Positions 26,346-35,326 of a stretch of 64,000 nucleotides of DNA are shown here, piece after piece. The stretch's first letter is position 1; each line of letters opens with the position of its first letter. The stretch comes from CAWIDU01 sp963835055 (GTDB lineage: Bacteria; Patescibacteriota; Saccharimonadia; Saccharimonadales; UBA4665), in the NCBI GenBank assembly GCA_963835055.1, contig CAWIDU010000001.1:310001-374000 (forward strand), given 5' to 3'. The notes under the pieces were generated by a model. That model was not told the DNA's origin. It saw only the letters and a list, made by a program, of their open reading frames with translations, and searched no databases. The position numbers and the translations under genes were made by a program.

Positions 26346-27386
26346 ATGAACCTGTTCTTGAGCAACGTGTCAGACTTTTTCGGTCTAGATATTGGCACCA
26401 CGGCGGCCCGCATCGTCCAGCTGCACGGCAGTGGTGGCCAGAAAGCCCTATTGAAGTACGCCTATATTCCGTTAACCGGTAACATTGCCTCCAGTGAAGC
26501 CAAGGCCGACCAGCAAAACCTCGGCCAGGCCATTGCCCAACTGGTCAAGCAGGCCGGCATTACAACGCGCAACGTGGCCGTCGGCATTCCCTCGAGCCGG
26601 GTTTTCACGACCGTGGCCGACGTTGAGCGCTTGCCGGGTGACGAGCTGGCCAAGGCCATTCGCTACCAAGCCGACACCCTGGTGCCGACGCCGTTGGCCG
26701 AATCAAAAATTGACTGGGCCTTGCTCGGTGACTCGCCGAGCGACAAGACCAAGCAGGAAATCTTGTTGACCAGCGTGGCCAACAAGTTCGTTGAGGAGCG
26801 CCTCGACATGCTGGAAGCTATCGGCCTGAACGTTATCGCCTTCGAGCCGGACAACCTAGCCATGGCCCGCGCCCTGGCCATGCCCGGCGGCACGGCACAG
26901 TTATTATTGGACGTCGGCCGCCGCTCAACAGATCTAGTTATCGTTCAGAACGACGTGCCGCACCTGACGCGCAGCATCCCAACTGGTGTCGAAGCTGTAG
27001 TCAAGGCCACCATGCAAAACTTGGGCGTCGACGAAAAGCAAGCCGAGCAATTTGTCTTCAAATTCGGCCTCAGCAAGGACAAACTGGAAGGGCAGGTTTT
27101 CCAAGCCGTCAGCGGCACGATTGATCTACTGACCGGCGAGATCGACAAATCGATCAAGTTCTTCGAAGGTCGCTACGTCGGTTCCAAGATTGAGCGCATT
27201 ATCGTTACCGGGGGTGCCTCAGTCATCCCGGAATTTCCGCTCTATCTGGCCAACAAATTCGGCCTGAACGTCGAAATCGGCAACGCCTGGCGGGGTGTTA
27301 CCTTCAGCCGCGACAGACAGAACGAGTTGCTTAGCCTGTCGGGCCAATTTAGTGTCGCTGTCGGCTTGGCCGAGAGGAGCGCCTGA
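26346..27386 (+). CDS. pilM: Type IV pilus assembly protein PilM
   Basis: Actin-like ATPase (346 aa) that forms the cytoplasmic ring of the pilus alignment complex and binds PilN. Landmarks are FGLDIGTTAARIVQL (phosphate 1), LLDVGRRSTDLVIV (phosphate 2), RIIVTGGASVIPEFP (adenosine) and the early VAVGIPSSRVFTTV. The ATG at 26346 is used because homologues start just before the FGLDIG strand. Its stop overlaps the pilN ATG (TGATG), indicating coupling. Confidence 0.94.
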   Translation: MNLFLSNVSDFFGLDIGTTAARIVQLHGSGGQKALLKYAYIPLTGNIASSEAKADQQNLGQAIAQLVKQAGITTRNVAVGIPSSRVFTTVADVERLPGDELAKAIRYQADTLVPTPLAESKIDWALLGDSPSDKTKQEILLTSVANKFVEERLDMLEAIGLNVIAFEPDNLAMARALAMPGGTAQLLLDVGRRSTDLVIVQNDVPHLTRSIPTGVEAVVKATMQNLGVDEKQAEQFVFKFGLSKDKLEGQVFQAVSGTIDLLTGEIDKSIKFFEGRYVGSKIERIIVTGGASVIPEFPLYLANKFGLNVEIGNAWRGVTFSRDRQNELLSLSGQFSVAVGLAERSA

Positions 27387-28087
27387 TGCAGCTCAATCTC
27401 CTGCCGGACGTCAAACTGGAATATATCAAAGCCCAGCGCTCGCGTCGCTTGGTGCTGAGTCTGGCACTGATCGCCGGTGCCGTCTCGATCGCCATTCTGG
27501 TCTTGGTGCTGAGTGTTGACGGTTTGCAGAAGAAACATTTGAGTGATTTGAATAATGACATCGCCTCCGAAACCTCACAGATGCAGAACAAGCCCAACAT
27601 TGCTGAAATCCTGACTGTCCAGAACCAGCTGGAAAGCTTGACCAGCTTGCATGCCAGCAAGCCAGCCGCTTCGTTACTGTTTACTTATCTCAATGAAGTG
27701 ACGCCGGCCACCGTTAGTATTACTAATTTCACGATTGATTTTACGCAGGAGACAGCCACCGTTACCGGTTCGGCTGACGCCCTGAGCAGCATTAACACCT
27801 ATGTCGACACGCTGAAAAACACTACCTACACCTCGGGCACCAGCACTACGGCCACCCCGGCTTTCAGCAATGTGGTGCTCAGCAGCTTCGGCCTGAGCAG
27901 CAGCGCCACCAATCCCAGCCAAGCCGCCAACTACACCATCACCCTGAGCTACGATAAGAACATTTTCGATATTACCCAGACTATTAAACTGTCAGTTCCT
28001 AGCGAGACGACAACTCGTCTTCAGCAGAGCCAACCAAGCGATTTGTTCAAGGATGCGCCAGCGGCGCCGACAAGCGGGGGACAATAA
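27386..28087 (+). CDS. pilN: Type IV pilus assembly protein PilN
   Basis: Inner-membrane protein of 233 aa. The conserved N-terminus MQLNLLPDVKLEYIK is the segment that docks on PilM. A membrane helix follows (~23-45, LVLSLALIAGAVSIAILVLV), then a coiled coil (KKHLSDLNNDIASE) and a ferredoxin-like periplasmic fold (SITNFTIDFTQETATVTG). It lies between pilM and pilO in the standard order. The C-terminal ~25 residues are Gln/Pro/Ser-rich. Confidence 0.92.
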   Translation: MQLNLLPDVKLEYIKAQRSRRLVLSLALIAGAVSIAILVLVLSVDGLQKKHLSDLNNDIASETSQMQNKPNIAEILTVQNQLESLTSLHASKPAASLLFTYLNEVTPATVSITNFTIDFTQETATVTGSADALSSINTYVDTLKNTTYTSGTSTTATPAFSNVVLSSFGLSSSATNPSQAANYTITLSYDKNIFDITQTIKLSVPSETTTRLQQSQPSDLFKDAPAAPTSGGQ

Positions 28088-28089
28088 CC

Positions 28090-28767
28090 ATGGCAATGAT
28101 TGATATTTCTACCAAGCACGTGGCCATTAGTAAGGCCAATGCCCAAATTGTCGGTGCGGTCGGTGCCGCTGCTTTCGTGGCTATCTTTTGTCTGGTGGCC
28201 GCTCAAGCCGTTTGGGGCCAAACGCGTTACCAGGCGCGGGTTATCTCGGCCGACGAAAAGGCTCACCAGCAACTAGAGAAGAACATTCAGTCTTTTAATA
28301 GCCTGCAATCTTCCTACCAAGCCTTTAACTCGACGGCCAACAACGTCATTAGCGGCCTAACGACCGGCGCTGGTGATAACGATGGCAACAACACCAAGAT
28401 TATTCTCGACGCCTTGCCCGACAAGTACGACTTCCCGGCGTTGACCTCCAGCATTGAAAAAATCCTAACCGACCGCGGTTTCAAGATTAGTAGTATTACT
28501 GGTACCGATGATCAGGTGGCTCAGCAGACTAATGTTTCCAGCCCCACGCCGCAGCCGGTTACCATCCCGTTCTCTTTCTCCGTTGGCGGTGCCAGCTACA
28601 GTGGTGTCCAGCAGCTGATTACGGCCATGCAGGATTCCATCCGACCGATCGCCATCGATTCGCTAACCCTGTCCGGCGGCACCAGTGATATGACCGTGAC
28701 CGTCAACGCCCACACTTATTATCAGCCGGCCAAAAACCTCGGCATAACCAAGCAGGTAGTCAAATGA
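28090..28767 (+). CDS. pilO: Type IV pilus assembly protein PilO
   Basis: The 225-residue protein has a membrane helix at ~22-44 (VGAVGAAAFVAIFCLVAA), a coiled-coil linker and a ferredoxin-like domain (PFSFSVGGASYSGVQQLITA, then IAIDSLTLSGGTSDMTVTV). It pairs with PilN to align the pilus machine. It starts 2 bases after pilN, and its stop overlaps the next gene by 4 bases (ATGA). Confidence 0.9.
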   Translation: MAMIDISTKHVAISKANAQIVGAVGAAAFVAIFCLVAAQAVWGQTRYQARVISADEKAHQQLEKNIQSFNSLQSSYQAFNSTANNVISGLTTGAGDNDGNNTKIILDALPDKYDFPALTSSIEKILTDRGFKISSITGTDDQVAQQTNVSSPTPQPVTIPFSFSVGGASYSGVQQLITAMQDSIRPIAIDSLTLSGGTSDMTVTVNAHTYYQPAKNLGITKQVVK

Positions 28768-29012
28768 AGCAAAAAGATATCGCTCTGATACTGGTGATAA
28801 TTTTCTTCAGCGCCATTATTTCGCTGTTCGTCTCCAAGGCCATTTTCGCGCCGCCCAAGAACCGCCAACAACAAGTCGAAGTCATTCAGCCGATCACGGC
28901 AGATTTCCCGCAACCCGACAGCCATTACTTCAACAGTAGCGCTTTCGACCCCACCCAGCCGATAACCATTGGCCAAAATAACAACGCTAACCCCTTCGGC
29001 GGCTCGCCGTAG
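28764..29012 (+). CDS. Small single-pass pilus-operon protein, 82 aa
   Basis: It has one membrane helix at ~6-26 (IALILVIIFFSAIISLFVS) followed by a short polar, Asn/Pro-rich outer tail ending FGGSP. It lies exactly where PilP would follow PilO in Gram-negative operons, but no PilP fold can be recognised. It could be a PilP-like or accessory alignment subunit. The ATGA overlap with pilO implies coupled translation. Confidence 0.75.
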   Translation: MKQKDIALILVIIFFSAIISLFVSKAIFAPPKNRQQQVEVIQPITADFPQPDSHYFNSSAFDPTQPITIGQNNNANPFGGSP

Positions 29013-29034
29013 CCGGGCCGCGAAAGGCTTTGCC

Positions 29035-30846
29035 ATGAGCGTGCTATCGGCAGCGACCGAACAACAAGTCGAAGAAACGTTGGTTTCCAGCGGTATGCTG
29101 ACTGCCGACAAGTTGGCCGACGCCCACGCTGCGGCTGACAAGCAACATGAGCCACTTTTCGCCTACCTAGTCAAGCATAATTATATTACCGACGAGCAGC
29201 TGACTAAGGCCAACGCCACCGTCACCAAGGTGCCTTACGTCAACCTGACGACTGCCAAGGTCGACGCTGGAGTGTTGAAGCTGCTGCCGCAAGACTTGGC
29301 CGAGCGCTACATGGCCGTGCCGCTTGGCCAGATGCAAAACCGCCTGGTGGTAGCCATGTTGGACGCCGACAACGTCCAGGCTGTCGACTTCCTGAGCAAT
29401 CGAATCGGCCGGCCGCTAAAAGTTTACGTCGCTAGCGAGACCGGTATCCGCCAAGTGCTGCGCCAGTACGGCGCGCGCCTGGACACCCAGATGGAAGTGG
29501 CTTTCGGCGAAAACGCCGGCGATGGTACCGAGACGGTGGCCGACAATGAAAAAGATAGTGCCAAGAACGCCAAGGCTAACGATGCCATCAAGACCATCGT
29601 CGAGGACTCACCGATCAGCAAAGCGCTGTCGGCGATTCTGGAGTTCGCCGCCCGCAACCGGGCCAGCGACGTGCACATCGAACCGCTGGAAAAGGAACTC
29701 AAAGTGCGCTGCCGCATCGACGGCGTGCTGCGTGAGGTCATGCGCCTGCCCAAAGGCACCGAACCGGCCTTGATTTCGCGTATCAAGATCTTATCAAATC
29801 TAAAAATTGACGAGCACCGCACGCCGCAAGACGGCGGCTTCACCGTCCAAGTCGATGGCAAACCGATTGATCTGCGTATTGCTATCGCACCCGTCGTTTG
29901 GGGCGAGCAGGTGGTCATCCGGCTGCTCGACAAGACCGGCACTTCGCTGAAGCTGGAGGATATGGGTTATACCGGCCGCGCTCTAAGGCTAATCCGCAAG
30001 GGCCTAGAACAGCCGAACGGCATGATCCTGACCAGTGGCCCGACCGGCTCCGGCAAATCGACGTCGCTATACGCCCTGCTGCAGGAAATCAAGAACGACG
30101 CCATCAACATCGTCACCCTAGAAGACCCCGTCGAGTACAAGATGGACGGCATCAACCAGATCCAGGTCAACCCCGAGGTCGGCCTGACTTTTGCCACTGG
30201 CTTGCGCAGCATCCTGCGCCAAGATCCCGATGTCGTGATGGTCGGCGAAATCCGCGACAAAGAAACCGCCCAGTTGGCGGTGCAGGCGGCGCTGACTGGC
30301 CACTTGGTCTTCAGCACGCTGCATACCAACAGCGCTGCCGGCATTCTGCCGCGCCTCTTGGATATGGGCGTCGAGCCGTTCTTGATCGCCAGTACCGTCC
30401 ACACTGTGATCGGTCAACGCCTGGTTCGTCGGATTGCTGACAACGTCAAACAAACCTACCAATCCACCCCGGCCGAAACGATAGCTATCCAAGCCGCGAT
30501 TGGCAAACTACTGCCGCCCACGCCAGACAAGGTTACCGCCGCCGCCCAGGATTTGGGCTACAAAAGCTTGCCCTTGGCCAACCAAACCGCTTATACTTTA
30601 ACCAAGGGAGCGGACACTCCGGATTCGCCAGGCGGCTACCGGGGGCGTATGGGGCTCTACGAGGTTTTCGAAGTATCGCAAGCCATACAAGGATTAATCA
30701 TGCAGCGGGCTACTAGCAGTCAGATCGAAAAAGCCGCTCAAGCCGAAGGCATGATTAACATGCGCCAGGACGGCTACCTGAAGGCATTGGATGGCCGCAC
30801 CACACTTACCGAAATTAACCGCGTCGCCGCCGAGGACAACGCATGA
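29035..30846 (+). CDS. pilB: Type IV pilus extension ATPase PilB
   Basis: GspE-type hexameric ATPase (603 aa) that powers pilus extension. The N-terminal MshEN-like domain (~10-150: LVSSGMLTADKLADA, VPYVNLTTAKVD) precedes the N2 domain (ASDVHIEPLEKELKVRCRID) and the motor with Walker A GPTGSGKST (~335-343), the Asp box VTLEDPVEYKMDGINQIQVN, and Walker B DPDVVMVGEIRDKETAQ. The C-terminal zinc-binding Cys cluster common in PilB is absent. The ATG at 29035 is preferred over one at 28969 because the latter lies inside the upstream gene. Confidence 0.95.
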   Translation: MSVLSAATEQQVEETLVSSGMLTADKLADAHAAADKQHEPLFAYLVKHNYITDEQLTKANATVTKVPYVNLTTAKVDAGVLKLLPQDLAERYMAVPLGQMQNRLVVAMLDADNVQAVDFLSNRIGRPLKVYVASETGIRQVLRQYGARLDTQMEVAFGENAGDGTETVADNEKDSAKNAKANDAIKTIVEDSPISKALSAILEFAARNRASDVHIEPLEKELKVRCRIDGVLREVMRLPKGTEPALISRIKILSNLKIDEHRTPQDGGFTVQVDGKPIDLRIAIAPVVWGEQVVIRLLDKTGTSLKLEDMGYTGRALRLIRKGLEQPNGMILTSGPTGSGKSTSLYALLQEIKNDAINIVTLEDPVEYKMDGINQIQVNPEVGLTFATGLRSILRQDPDVVMVGEIRDKETAQLAVQAALTGHLVFSTLHTNSAAGILPRLLDMGVEPFLIASTVHTVIGQRLVRRIADNVKQTYQSTPAETIAIQAAIGKLLPPTPDKVTAAAQDLGYKSLPLANQTAYTLTKGADTPDSPGGYRGRMGLYEVFEVSQAIQGLIMQRATSSQIEKAAQAEGMINMRQDGYLKALDGRTTLTEINRVAAEDNA

Positions 30847-30859
30847 GAGGTACAAGTTA

Positions 30860-31930
30860 ATGGCCACATCGCAGCCGCGCATCGAAATTCTGCTCGACCA
30901 AGTTATCAAGAAGAAGGCCTCTGACTTGCACATCCAGGTCGGCCTGCCACCCATGCTACGCATCGATGGCGTACTATTGCCGGTAACCGGCGCCGATATT
31001 CTCGATGAGGAAGCCGTCGAAGCCCTGATTTTTGCCATTCTCGACGAGGACCAGAAGCAAATTCTGCTCAAGGACAAAGAATTTGACTTCAGTTTCGCCT
31101 ACGGGGACCTGGGCCGTTTCCGCGTCAACGCCTTTCATGAACGTGGCAATATGGCCGCCGCCTTGCGCCTGATTCCCAACGAGATCCTCAGCATCGAACA
31201 GCTCGGCCTGCCGGCGATCGTTAATAAATTTGCCGATTATCCGCGCGGCCTGGTGCTAGTGACCGGCCCGACTGGCTCCGGCAAGTCAACGACGCTGGCC
31301 TCGCTAGTGCACCAGATCAACTCTGAGAAAGCGATGCACATCATCACTATCGAGGATCCAATTGAGTACACTCATAAATCGCAGAAATCGGTGGTCGTCC
31401 AGCGCGAAGTCCATTACGATACCTATTCTTTCAGCGCTGCCTTGCGCAGCGCCCTGCGCGAAGATCCCGATGTCGTCTTAATCGGTGAAATGCGTGACCT
31501 AGAAACTATCGCCAGCGCCATCACCATCGCCGAAACCGGCCACTTGGTGTTCGCCACGCTGCACACCAACGGCGCGGCACAGAGCATTGACCGTATGATT
31601 GACGTTTTCCCACCGCATCAGCAGCCCCAAATCCGCGCTCAGCTAGCCAACATCCTAATGGCGATCGTTTCCCAACGGCTGATCCCGTCGATTGGCGGTG
31701 GCCGAGTAGCAGCTGCCGAAATCCTGGTGGCCACGCCAGCGGTCCGCAACATCGTCCGAGAGGGCAAGGCCCACCAATTGGAAGCTGTCATCCAGACCGG
31801 CGCCGAGTTCGGTATGCAATCGATGGACAAAACTCTGGTGACGCTCATCCACAACGGCACCATCACCTACGACGAAGCCCGCAACGTGGCGGTTGACCTC
31901 GACGAATTAGACAGGTTAATGAGAAGCTAA
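30860..31930 (+). CDS. pilT: Type IV pilus retraction ATPase PilT
   Basis: Twitching-motility ATPase of 356 aa. It shows KKASDLHIQVGLPPMLRIDG at the N-terminus, Walker A GPTGSGKSTT (~136-145), the Asp box ITIEDPIEYTHKSQKS, Walker B DPDVVLIGEMRDLETI and the PilT-specific AIRNLIREGK-like segment, here AVRNIVREGKAHQLEA. Having both PilB and PilT implies retractable pili. Ribosome site GAGAGGTACA; start ATG at 30860. Confidence 0.96.
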   Translation: MATSQPRIEILLDQVIKKKASDLHIQVGLPPMLRIDGVLLPVTGADILDEEAVEALIFAILDEDQKQILLKDKEFDFSFAYGDLGRFRVNAFHERGNMAAALRLIPNEILSIEQLGLPAIVNKFADYPRGLVLVTGPTGSGKSTTLASLVHQINSEKAMHIITIEDPIEYTHKSQKSVVVQREVHYDTYSFSAALRSALREDPDVVLIGEMRDLETIASAITIAETGHLVFATLHTNGAAQSIDRMIDVFPPHQQPQIRAQLANILMAIVSQRLIPSIGGGRVAAAEILVATPAVRNIVREGKAHQLEAVIQTGAEFGMQSMDKTLVTLIHNGTITYDEARNVAVDLDELDRLMRS

Positions 31931-31932
31931 CT

Positions 31933-33150
31933 ATGTTAAATTTCAGCTACGAAGCTCGCAATCCCAAGACCGGCCGCAAGGTCAAAGCCACCGTGCAGGC
32001 CGATAATGAACAATCGGCCGCCAAGCTGATCCACGACCAGGGCCTGACGCCGCTGGAGATCACGCTCGAGAAAAGCGAGCACGCCAACCGTTTTCGTCGT
32101 ATTCGCACCAAGGACAAGGTGCTGTTCAGCCGTCAATTGTCGACCCTGATTAATGCTGGCCTGCCACTAGTCCAGAGTCTGCGCAGCGTCGCCGAGCAGA
32201 CTACCAATAAGCCGCTGAAGGTCATCATCAACCAGGTGATTACCGATGTTGAAGCCGGCAAGGCTTTCAGCGCGGCGCTGGCCCGGCATCCTCAAGTCTT
32301 TAACCGTGTCTTCATCAGCCTAGTGGCCGCCGCCGAAACTTCCGGCACGCTCGACAAGGGTCTGGAGCGCATCGCCAACCAACAGGAAAAGGACGCCGAC
32401 ATCGTTAGCAAGGTCCGCGGCGCCATGATTTATCCGATCATCGTGCTATTCGTTATGATGGCGGTGGTGACCTTCATGGTTGTCAAAGTACTGCCTCAAG
32501 TCGAGAATATTTATTCCAGTCTGCCGGGCGCGTCCTTGCCGCTGCCGACGAGGGTGTTACTGTTCGTCTCACACGTCATCACGCACTTCTGGTGGCTGGT
32601 CATCATTATTATTGTGGCCCTCGGTTTCTTCGGCAGCCGCTGGGCCCGGACTCTGGGCGGCCGTTCCATTGTTGACAAGATTAAGATGCGGATGTGGCCA
32701 ATCGGGCCGCTGTTCATGAAAATGTATATGGCTCGCTTTGCTCGGACAGCGACAACTCTGGTGGCTAGCGGCGTGCCGATTATTCAAGTTCTGGAAATTA
32801 CCGCCGAGGCCGTTGACAACGTCCACATCTCGCGCTCCTTGCACGTCGCCATCGAAAAAGTCAAAGGCGGCAAAGCTCTGTCCGACTCTCTGGCCAAGGA
32901 TCCCAACTTCCTGGAGCTGGTGCCAAATATGCTGCACATCGGTGAGCAATCCGGCGCGCTGGAGACCATGCTCGAAAAAGTTGCCGATTATTATGAAAAA
33001 GAAGTCGACAACGAGATCAAGAACATCAGCACCATTATCGAGCCGGTCATGATGATCGTCATGGGCCTGATAGCCATCACCATCGTGGCGGCCATTCTGC
33101 TACCGATTTACGGTTTGGTCAACCAGTCCGGCTTCGTCAATAATATTTAG
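31933..33150 (+). CDS. pilC: Type IV pilus platform protein PilC
   Basis: Inner-membrane platform protein (GspF family, 405 aa) with two cytoplasmic T2SSF domains (~65-190 and ~268-390) and three or more membrane helices (IIVLFVMMAVVTFMVV, VSHVITHFWWLVIIII, MMIVMGLIAITIVAAILLP). Conserved FSRQLSTLINAGLPLVQSL is the first T2SSF signature. It starts 2 bases after pilT and keeps the usual B-T-C order. Confidence 0.95.
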   Translation: MLNFSYEARNPKTGRKVKATVQADNEQSAAKLIHDQGLTPLEITLEKSEHANRFRRIRTKDKVLFSRQLSTLINAGLPLVQSLRSVAEQTTNKPLKVIINQVITDVEAGKAFSAALARHPQVFNRVFISLVAAAETSGTLDKGLERIANQQEKDADIVSKVRGAMIYPIIVLFVMMAVVTFMVVKVLPQVENIYSSLPGASLPLPTRVLLFVSHVITHFWWLVIIIIVALGFFGSRWARTLGGRSIVDKIKMRMWPIGPLFMKMYMARFARTATTLVASGVPIIQVLEITAEAVDNVHISRSLHVAIEKVKGGKALSDSLAKDPNFLELVPNMLHIGEQSGALETMLEKVADYYEKEVDNEIKNISTIIEPVMMIVMGLIAITIVAAILLPIYGLVNQSGFVNNI

Positions 33151-33154
33151 GCCT

Positions 33155-33694
33155 ATGAATATGCCCCGGCATCAAACATCAGCGGCCAGCGGTTTCACGA
33201 TTGTCGAGACTCTGATTGTCCTGGCTATCGGCGGCTTAATACTAACCATCGTCTTTCTGGCCATCCCGGCCCTGGAGCGTAGCTCGCGCAACAATCAACG
33301 GCGTCAGGATGTGCAAACCATCCTGCAAGCCGTCTCGCATTACGAACTGGAAAGTTCTGGCAATATGCCCGATTGTGGCTATAGTACCTCGTCCGAACCC
33401 AGCTGTTTCGGCACAACTAGTGGCACACCCAACCTGCTGTACTACAGCAAATTGGCTTATTACGATCCTACTTCAACTGTCGAGGTTCACGCTTCGGACT
33501 TAGACCAAATCCTGACCAGTACACCTGGTCCAATAACGGATAATAACACTGTAAAAGTTTACAATCATCTGAAGTGCGACACGACCAATATAGGCGCCGC
33601 TACGACCGCCGATGCCGGCTATAGCGACGTAGTCGCCCTGTATGCCATAGAATCGGGCTCGAGTGCCACGTCTTCGCAGTGTCAGCAACTGTAG
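33155..33694 (+). CDS. Type IV prepilin-like protein 1
   Basis: The 179-residue protein has a short leader ending in SGF and the class III cleavage signature G|FTIVETLIVLAIGG, including Glu5, followed by the hydrophobic N-terminal helix. The C-terminal globular part has several Cys (DCGY, SCFG, KCDT, SQCQ) able to form two disulfides. It lies 4 bases after pilC. Probably a pilin subunit processed by the PilD encoded at 34456. Confidence 0.9.
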   Translation: MNMPRHQTSAASGFTIVETLIVLAIGGLILTIVFLAIPALERSSRNNQRRQDVQTILQAVSHYELESSGNMPDCGYSTSSEPSCFGTTSGTPNLLYYSKLAYYDPTSTVEVHASDLDQILTSTPGPITDNNTVKVYNHLKCDTTNIGAATTADAGYSDVVALYAIESGSSATSSQCQQL

Positions 33695-33719
33695 CCTGTG
33701 GATAAATTACGAAAATTCC

Positions 33720-33748
33720 TTGCTTTTTATCCAGTAACTGACTATCAT
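33720..33748 (+). promoter_or_regulatory. Promoter of the second pilin gene
   Basis: TTGCTT (33720-33725), a 17-base spacer and TATCAT (33743-33748) precede the pilin ATG at 33801, giving a leader of about 45 bases with AAAGGGG as ribosome site. A terminator also follows the gene (34409-34437), so this pilin has its own transcription unit. Confidence 0.6.
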
Positions 33749-33800
33749 CAAACCATAAGCGTTACAAATGTAAAAAATTAATTGCAAAGGGGCACCTGCA

Positions 33801-34388
33801 ATGTTCACCAAACTAAAAGATTTACGAAGCAAGAAATCCGACCAAGGCTTCACCATCATCGAAGTCATGATTGTGCTGGCCATCGCTGGCTTGATTCTAT
33901 TAATTGTCTTCTTAGCTGTTCCGGCTTTGCAGCGGGCTTCGCGTAATACCTCTAGGAAGGATGACGCGGCCAATATAAGCGCGGCGGTTGCCACCTATGA
34001 GTCTAATAATTCGGGGAATCTACCGACTAATTTCGGAGTCAATCAAAACAACAACAATTATCTAGATGTCTGCGCAAGCGGTGGCGTTGCAGCTACAGGA
34101 GTAGTGATTTCTGGTACTTGTACCGGCAACATCGAGACCGCCAACCTTGGCTATTTCACACCTGGTACTGTCTATGTAACCGCAGCTACGGCAGCGTCGC
34201 ATACGGCACCGACCATTGGCACGACTGCGTCAGCAACGGTGGTCACTACCGCGTCCGCCATACTTGTGACGAATGAGACCTGCGGTGGAGCAAACGCTGG
34301 CGCCTACACGCCGCGTTCAGCCTCAGTCTGGTATGATACGGAAACCGGTGGCACTGGCGCTGGTGCTCTCCAATGCGTCAGTAATTAG
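33801..34388 (+). CDS. Type IV pilin (likely major subunit)
   Basis: The 195-residue prepilin has leader MFTKLKDLRSKKSDQG and cleavage site G|FTIIEVMIVLAIAGLILL with Glu5. The helix continues to ASRNTSRKDDAANISAAVATY. The C-terminal domain is Thr/Ala-rich with paired Cys. Its own promoter, long leader with a good ribosome site and downstream terminator suggest high, separate expression, as expected for a major pilin; that assignment is inference. It is paralogous to the preceding pilin in the first 60 residues. Confidence 0.9.
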   Translation: MFTKLKDLRSKKSDQGFTIIEVMIVLAIAGLILLIVFLAVPALQRASRNTSRKDDAANISAAVATYESNNSGNLPTNFGVNQNNNNYLDVCASGGVAATGVVISGTCTGNIETANLGYFTPGTVYVTAATAASHTAPTIGTTASATVVTTASAILVTNETCGGANAGAYTPRSASVWYDTETGGTGAGALQCVSN

Positions 34389-34408
34389 TAGATAAATACT
34401 TAAGACAG

Positions 34409-34437
34409 CAGGCTTCGTAAGGGGCCTGTTTTCTTTT
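34409..34437 (+). terminator. Intrinsic terminator after pilin gene
   Basis: The stem CAGGC/GCCTG (34409-34413 with 34424-34428) is followed by TTTTCTTTTT. It sits 21 bases after the pilin stop and before pilD. Confidence 0.7.
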
Positions 34438-34455
34438 TGTGCTACTATATCGCTA

Positions 34456-35283
34456 ATGATTATTGTGATTCTGGTGGTCCTAGGGCTAGTCTTAGGCAGT
34501 TTCGTTAACGCACTGGTTTGGCGGTTGCACGAGCAAGGAAAGAAGTCGGCCAAGGCCAAGGGTAAGAACTTGTCAATTATGCGCGGCCGATCGATGTGTC
34601 CGCAGTGTCGACATGAGCTGGCAGCCAAGGATTTGGTGCCGGTGCTCAGCTGGCTAAGCCTGAAAGGCAAGTGCCGCTACTGCGGCAAGCCGATCTCCGT
34701 CCAGTATCCGCTGGTCGAGGTCGCTTTGGCCGTTCTGTTCGTCATTTCATATATCTGGTGGCCGGTGGCGCTGGGCGGCGCCCAAACGGCCGTTTTCGTG
34801 CTCTGGTTGGCGCTACAGGTCGGTTTGCTGGCACTGTTGGTCTACGATTTGCGCTGGATGCTACTACCGTCCCGGCTAATTTATCCCTTGGCGGCCCTGG
34901 CGCTGGTTCAGGCGGTGATTAATATGACCCAGGCTGATCATCCGGCAATGTTCTTGGGCAAAGAAGTCCTAGCGGTGCTGATTGGCGGCGGCATTTTTTA
35001 TGTTTTGTATCAAGTTTCGGGAGGCAAGTGGATTGGCGGCGGCGACATCCGGTTGGGCGCACTACTTGGTCTGATCGCCAGCACGCCGGCCCGCAGCGCC
35101 CTGCTGATTTTCGGCGCTGCGCTGCTCGGCAGCCTGGTCAGCCTGCCATTAATGGCGGCCAGCCGCCTAAAACGCAGCAGCACCATACCATTTGGACCAT
35201 TCCTGATTACCGCCATTGTAATTGTCCAGCTGTTCGGTGGCCATATTCTGAACTGGTACCAGCAGACATTCATAAATTTCTGA
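34456..35283 (+). CDS. pilD: Prepilin peptidase / N-methyltransferase PilD
   Basis: Membrane aspartic protease (A24A, 275 aa) that cleaves prepilin leaders and methylates the new N-terminus. It has the LGSFVNALVWRL motif, two CxxC pairs (Cys48/51 and Cys73/76) of the zinc-binding cytoplasmic loop, and about eight helices. The catalytic Asp residues are in VYDLRWMLLPSRL and GGGDIRLGALLGL. TACTAT lies 7 bases before the ATG. Clients are the pilins and pseudopilins on both sides. Confidence 0.95.
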   Translation: MIIVILVVLGLVLGSFVNALVWRLHEQGKKSAKAKGKNLSIMRGRSMCPQCRHELAAKDLVPVLSWLSLKGKCRYCGKPISVQYPLVEVALAVLFVISYIWWPVALGGAQTAVFVLWLALQVGLLALLVYDLRWMLLPSRLIYPLAALALVQAVINMTQADHPAMFLGKEVLAVLIGGGIFYVLYQVSGGKWIGGGDIRLGALLGLIASTPARSALLIFGAALLGSLVSLPLMAASRLKRSSTIPFGPFLITAIVIVQLFGGHILNWYQQTFINF

Positions 35284-35326
35284 AAGCAGTTCGACCTCAT
35301 ATCGCTTGTGCTATACTGAAAACAAT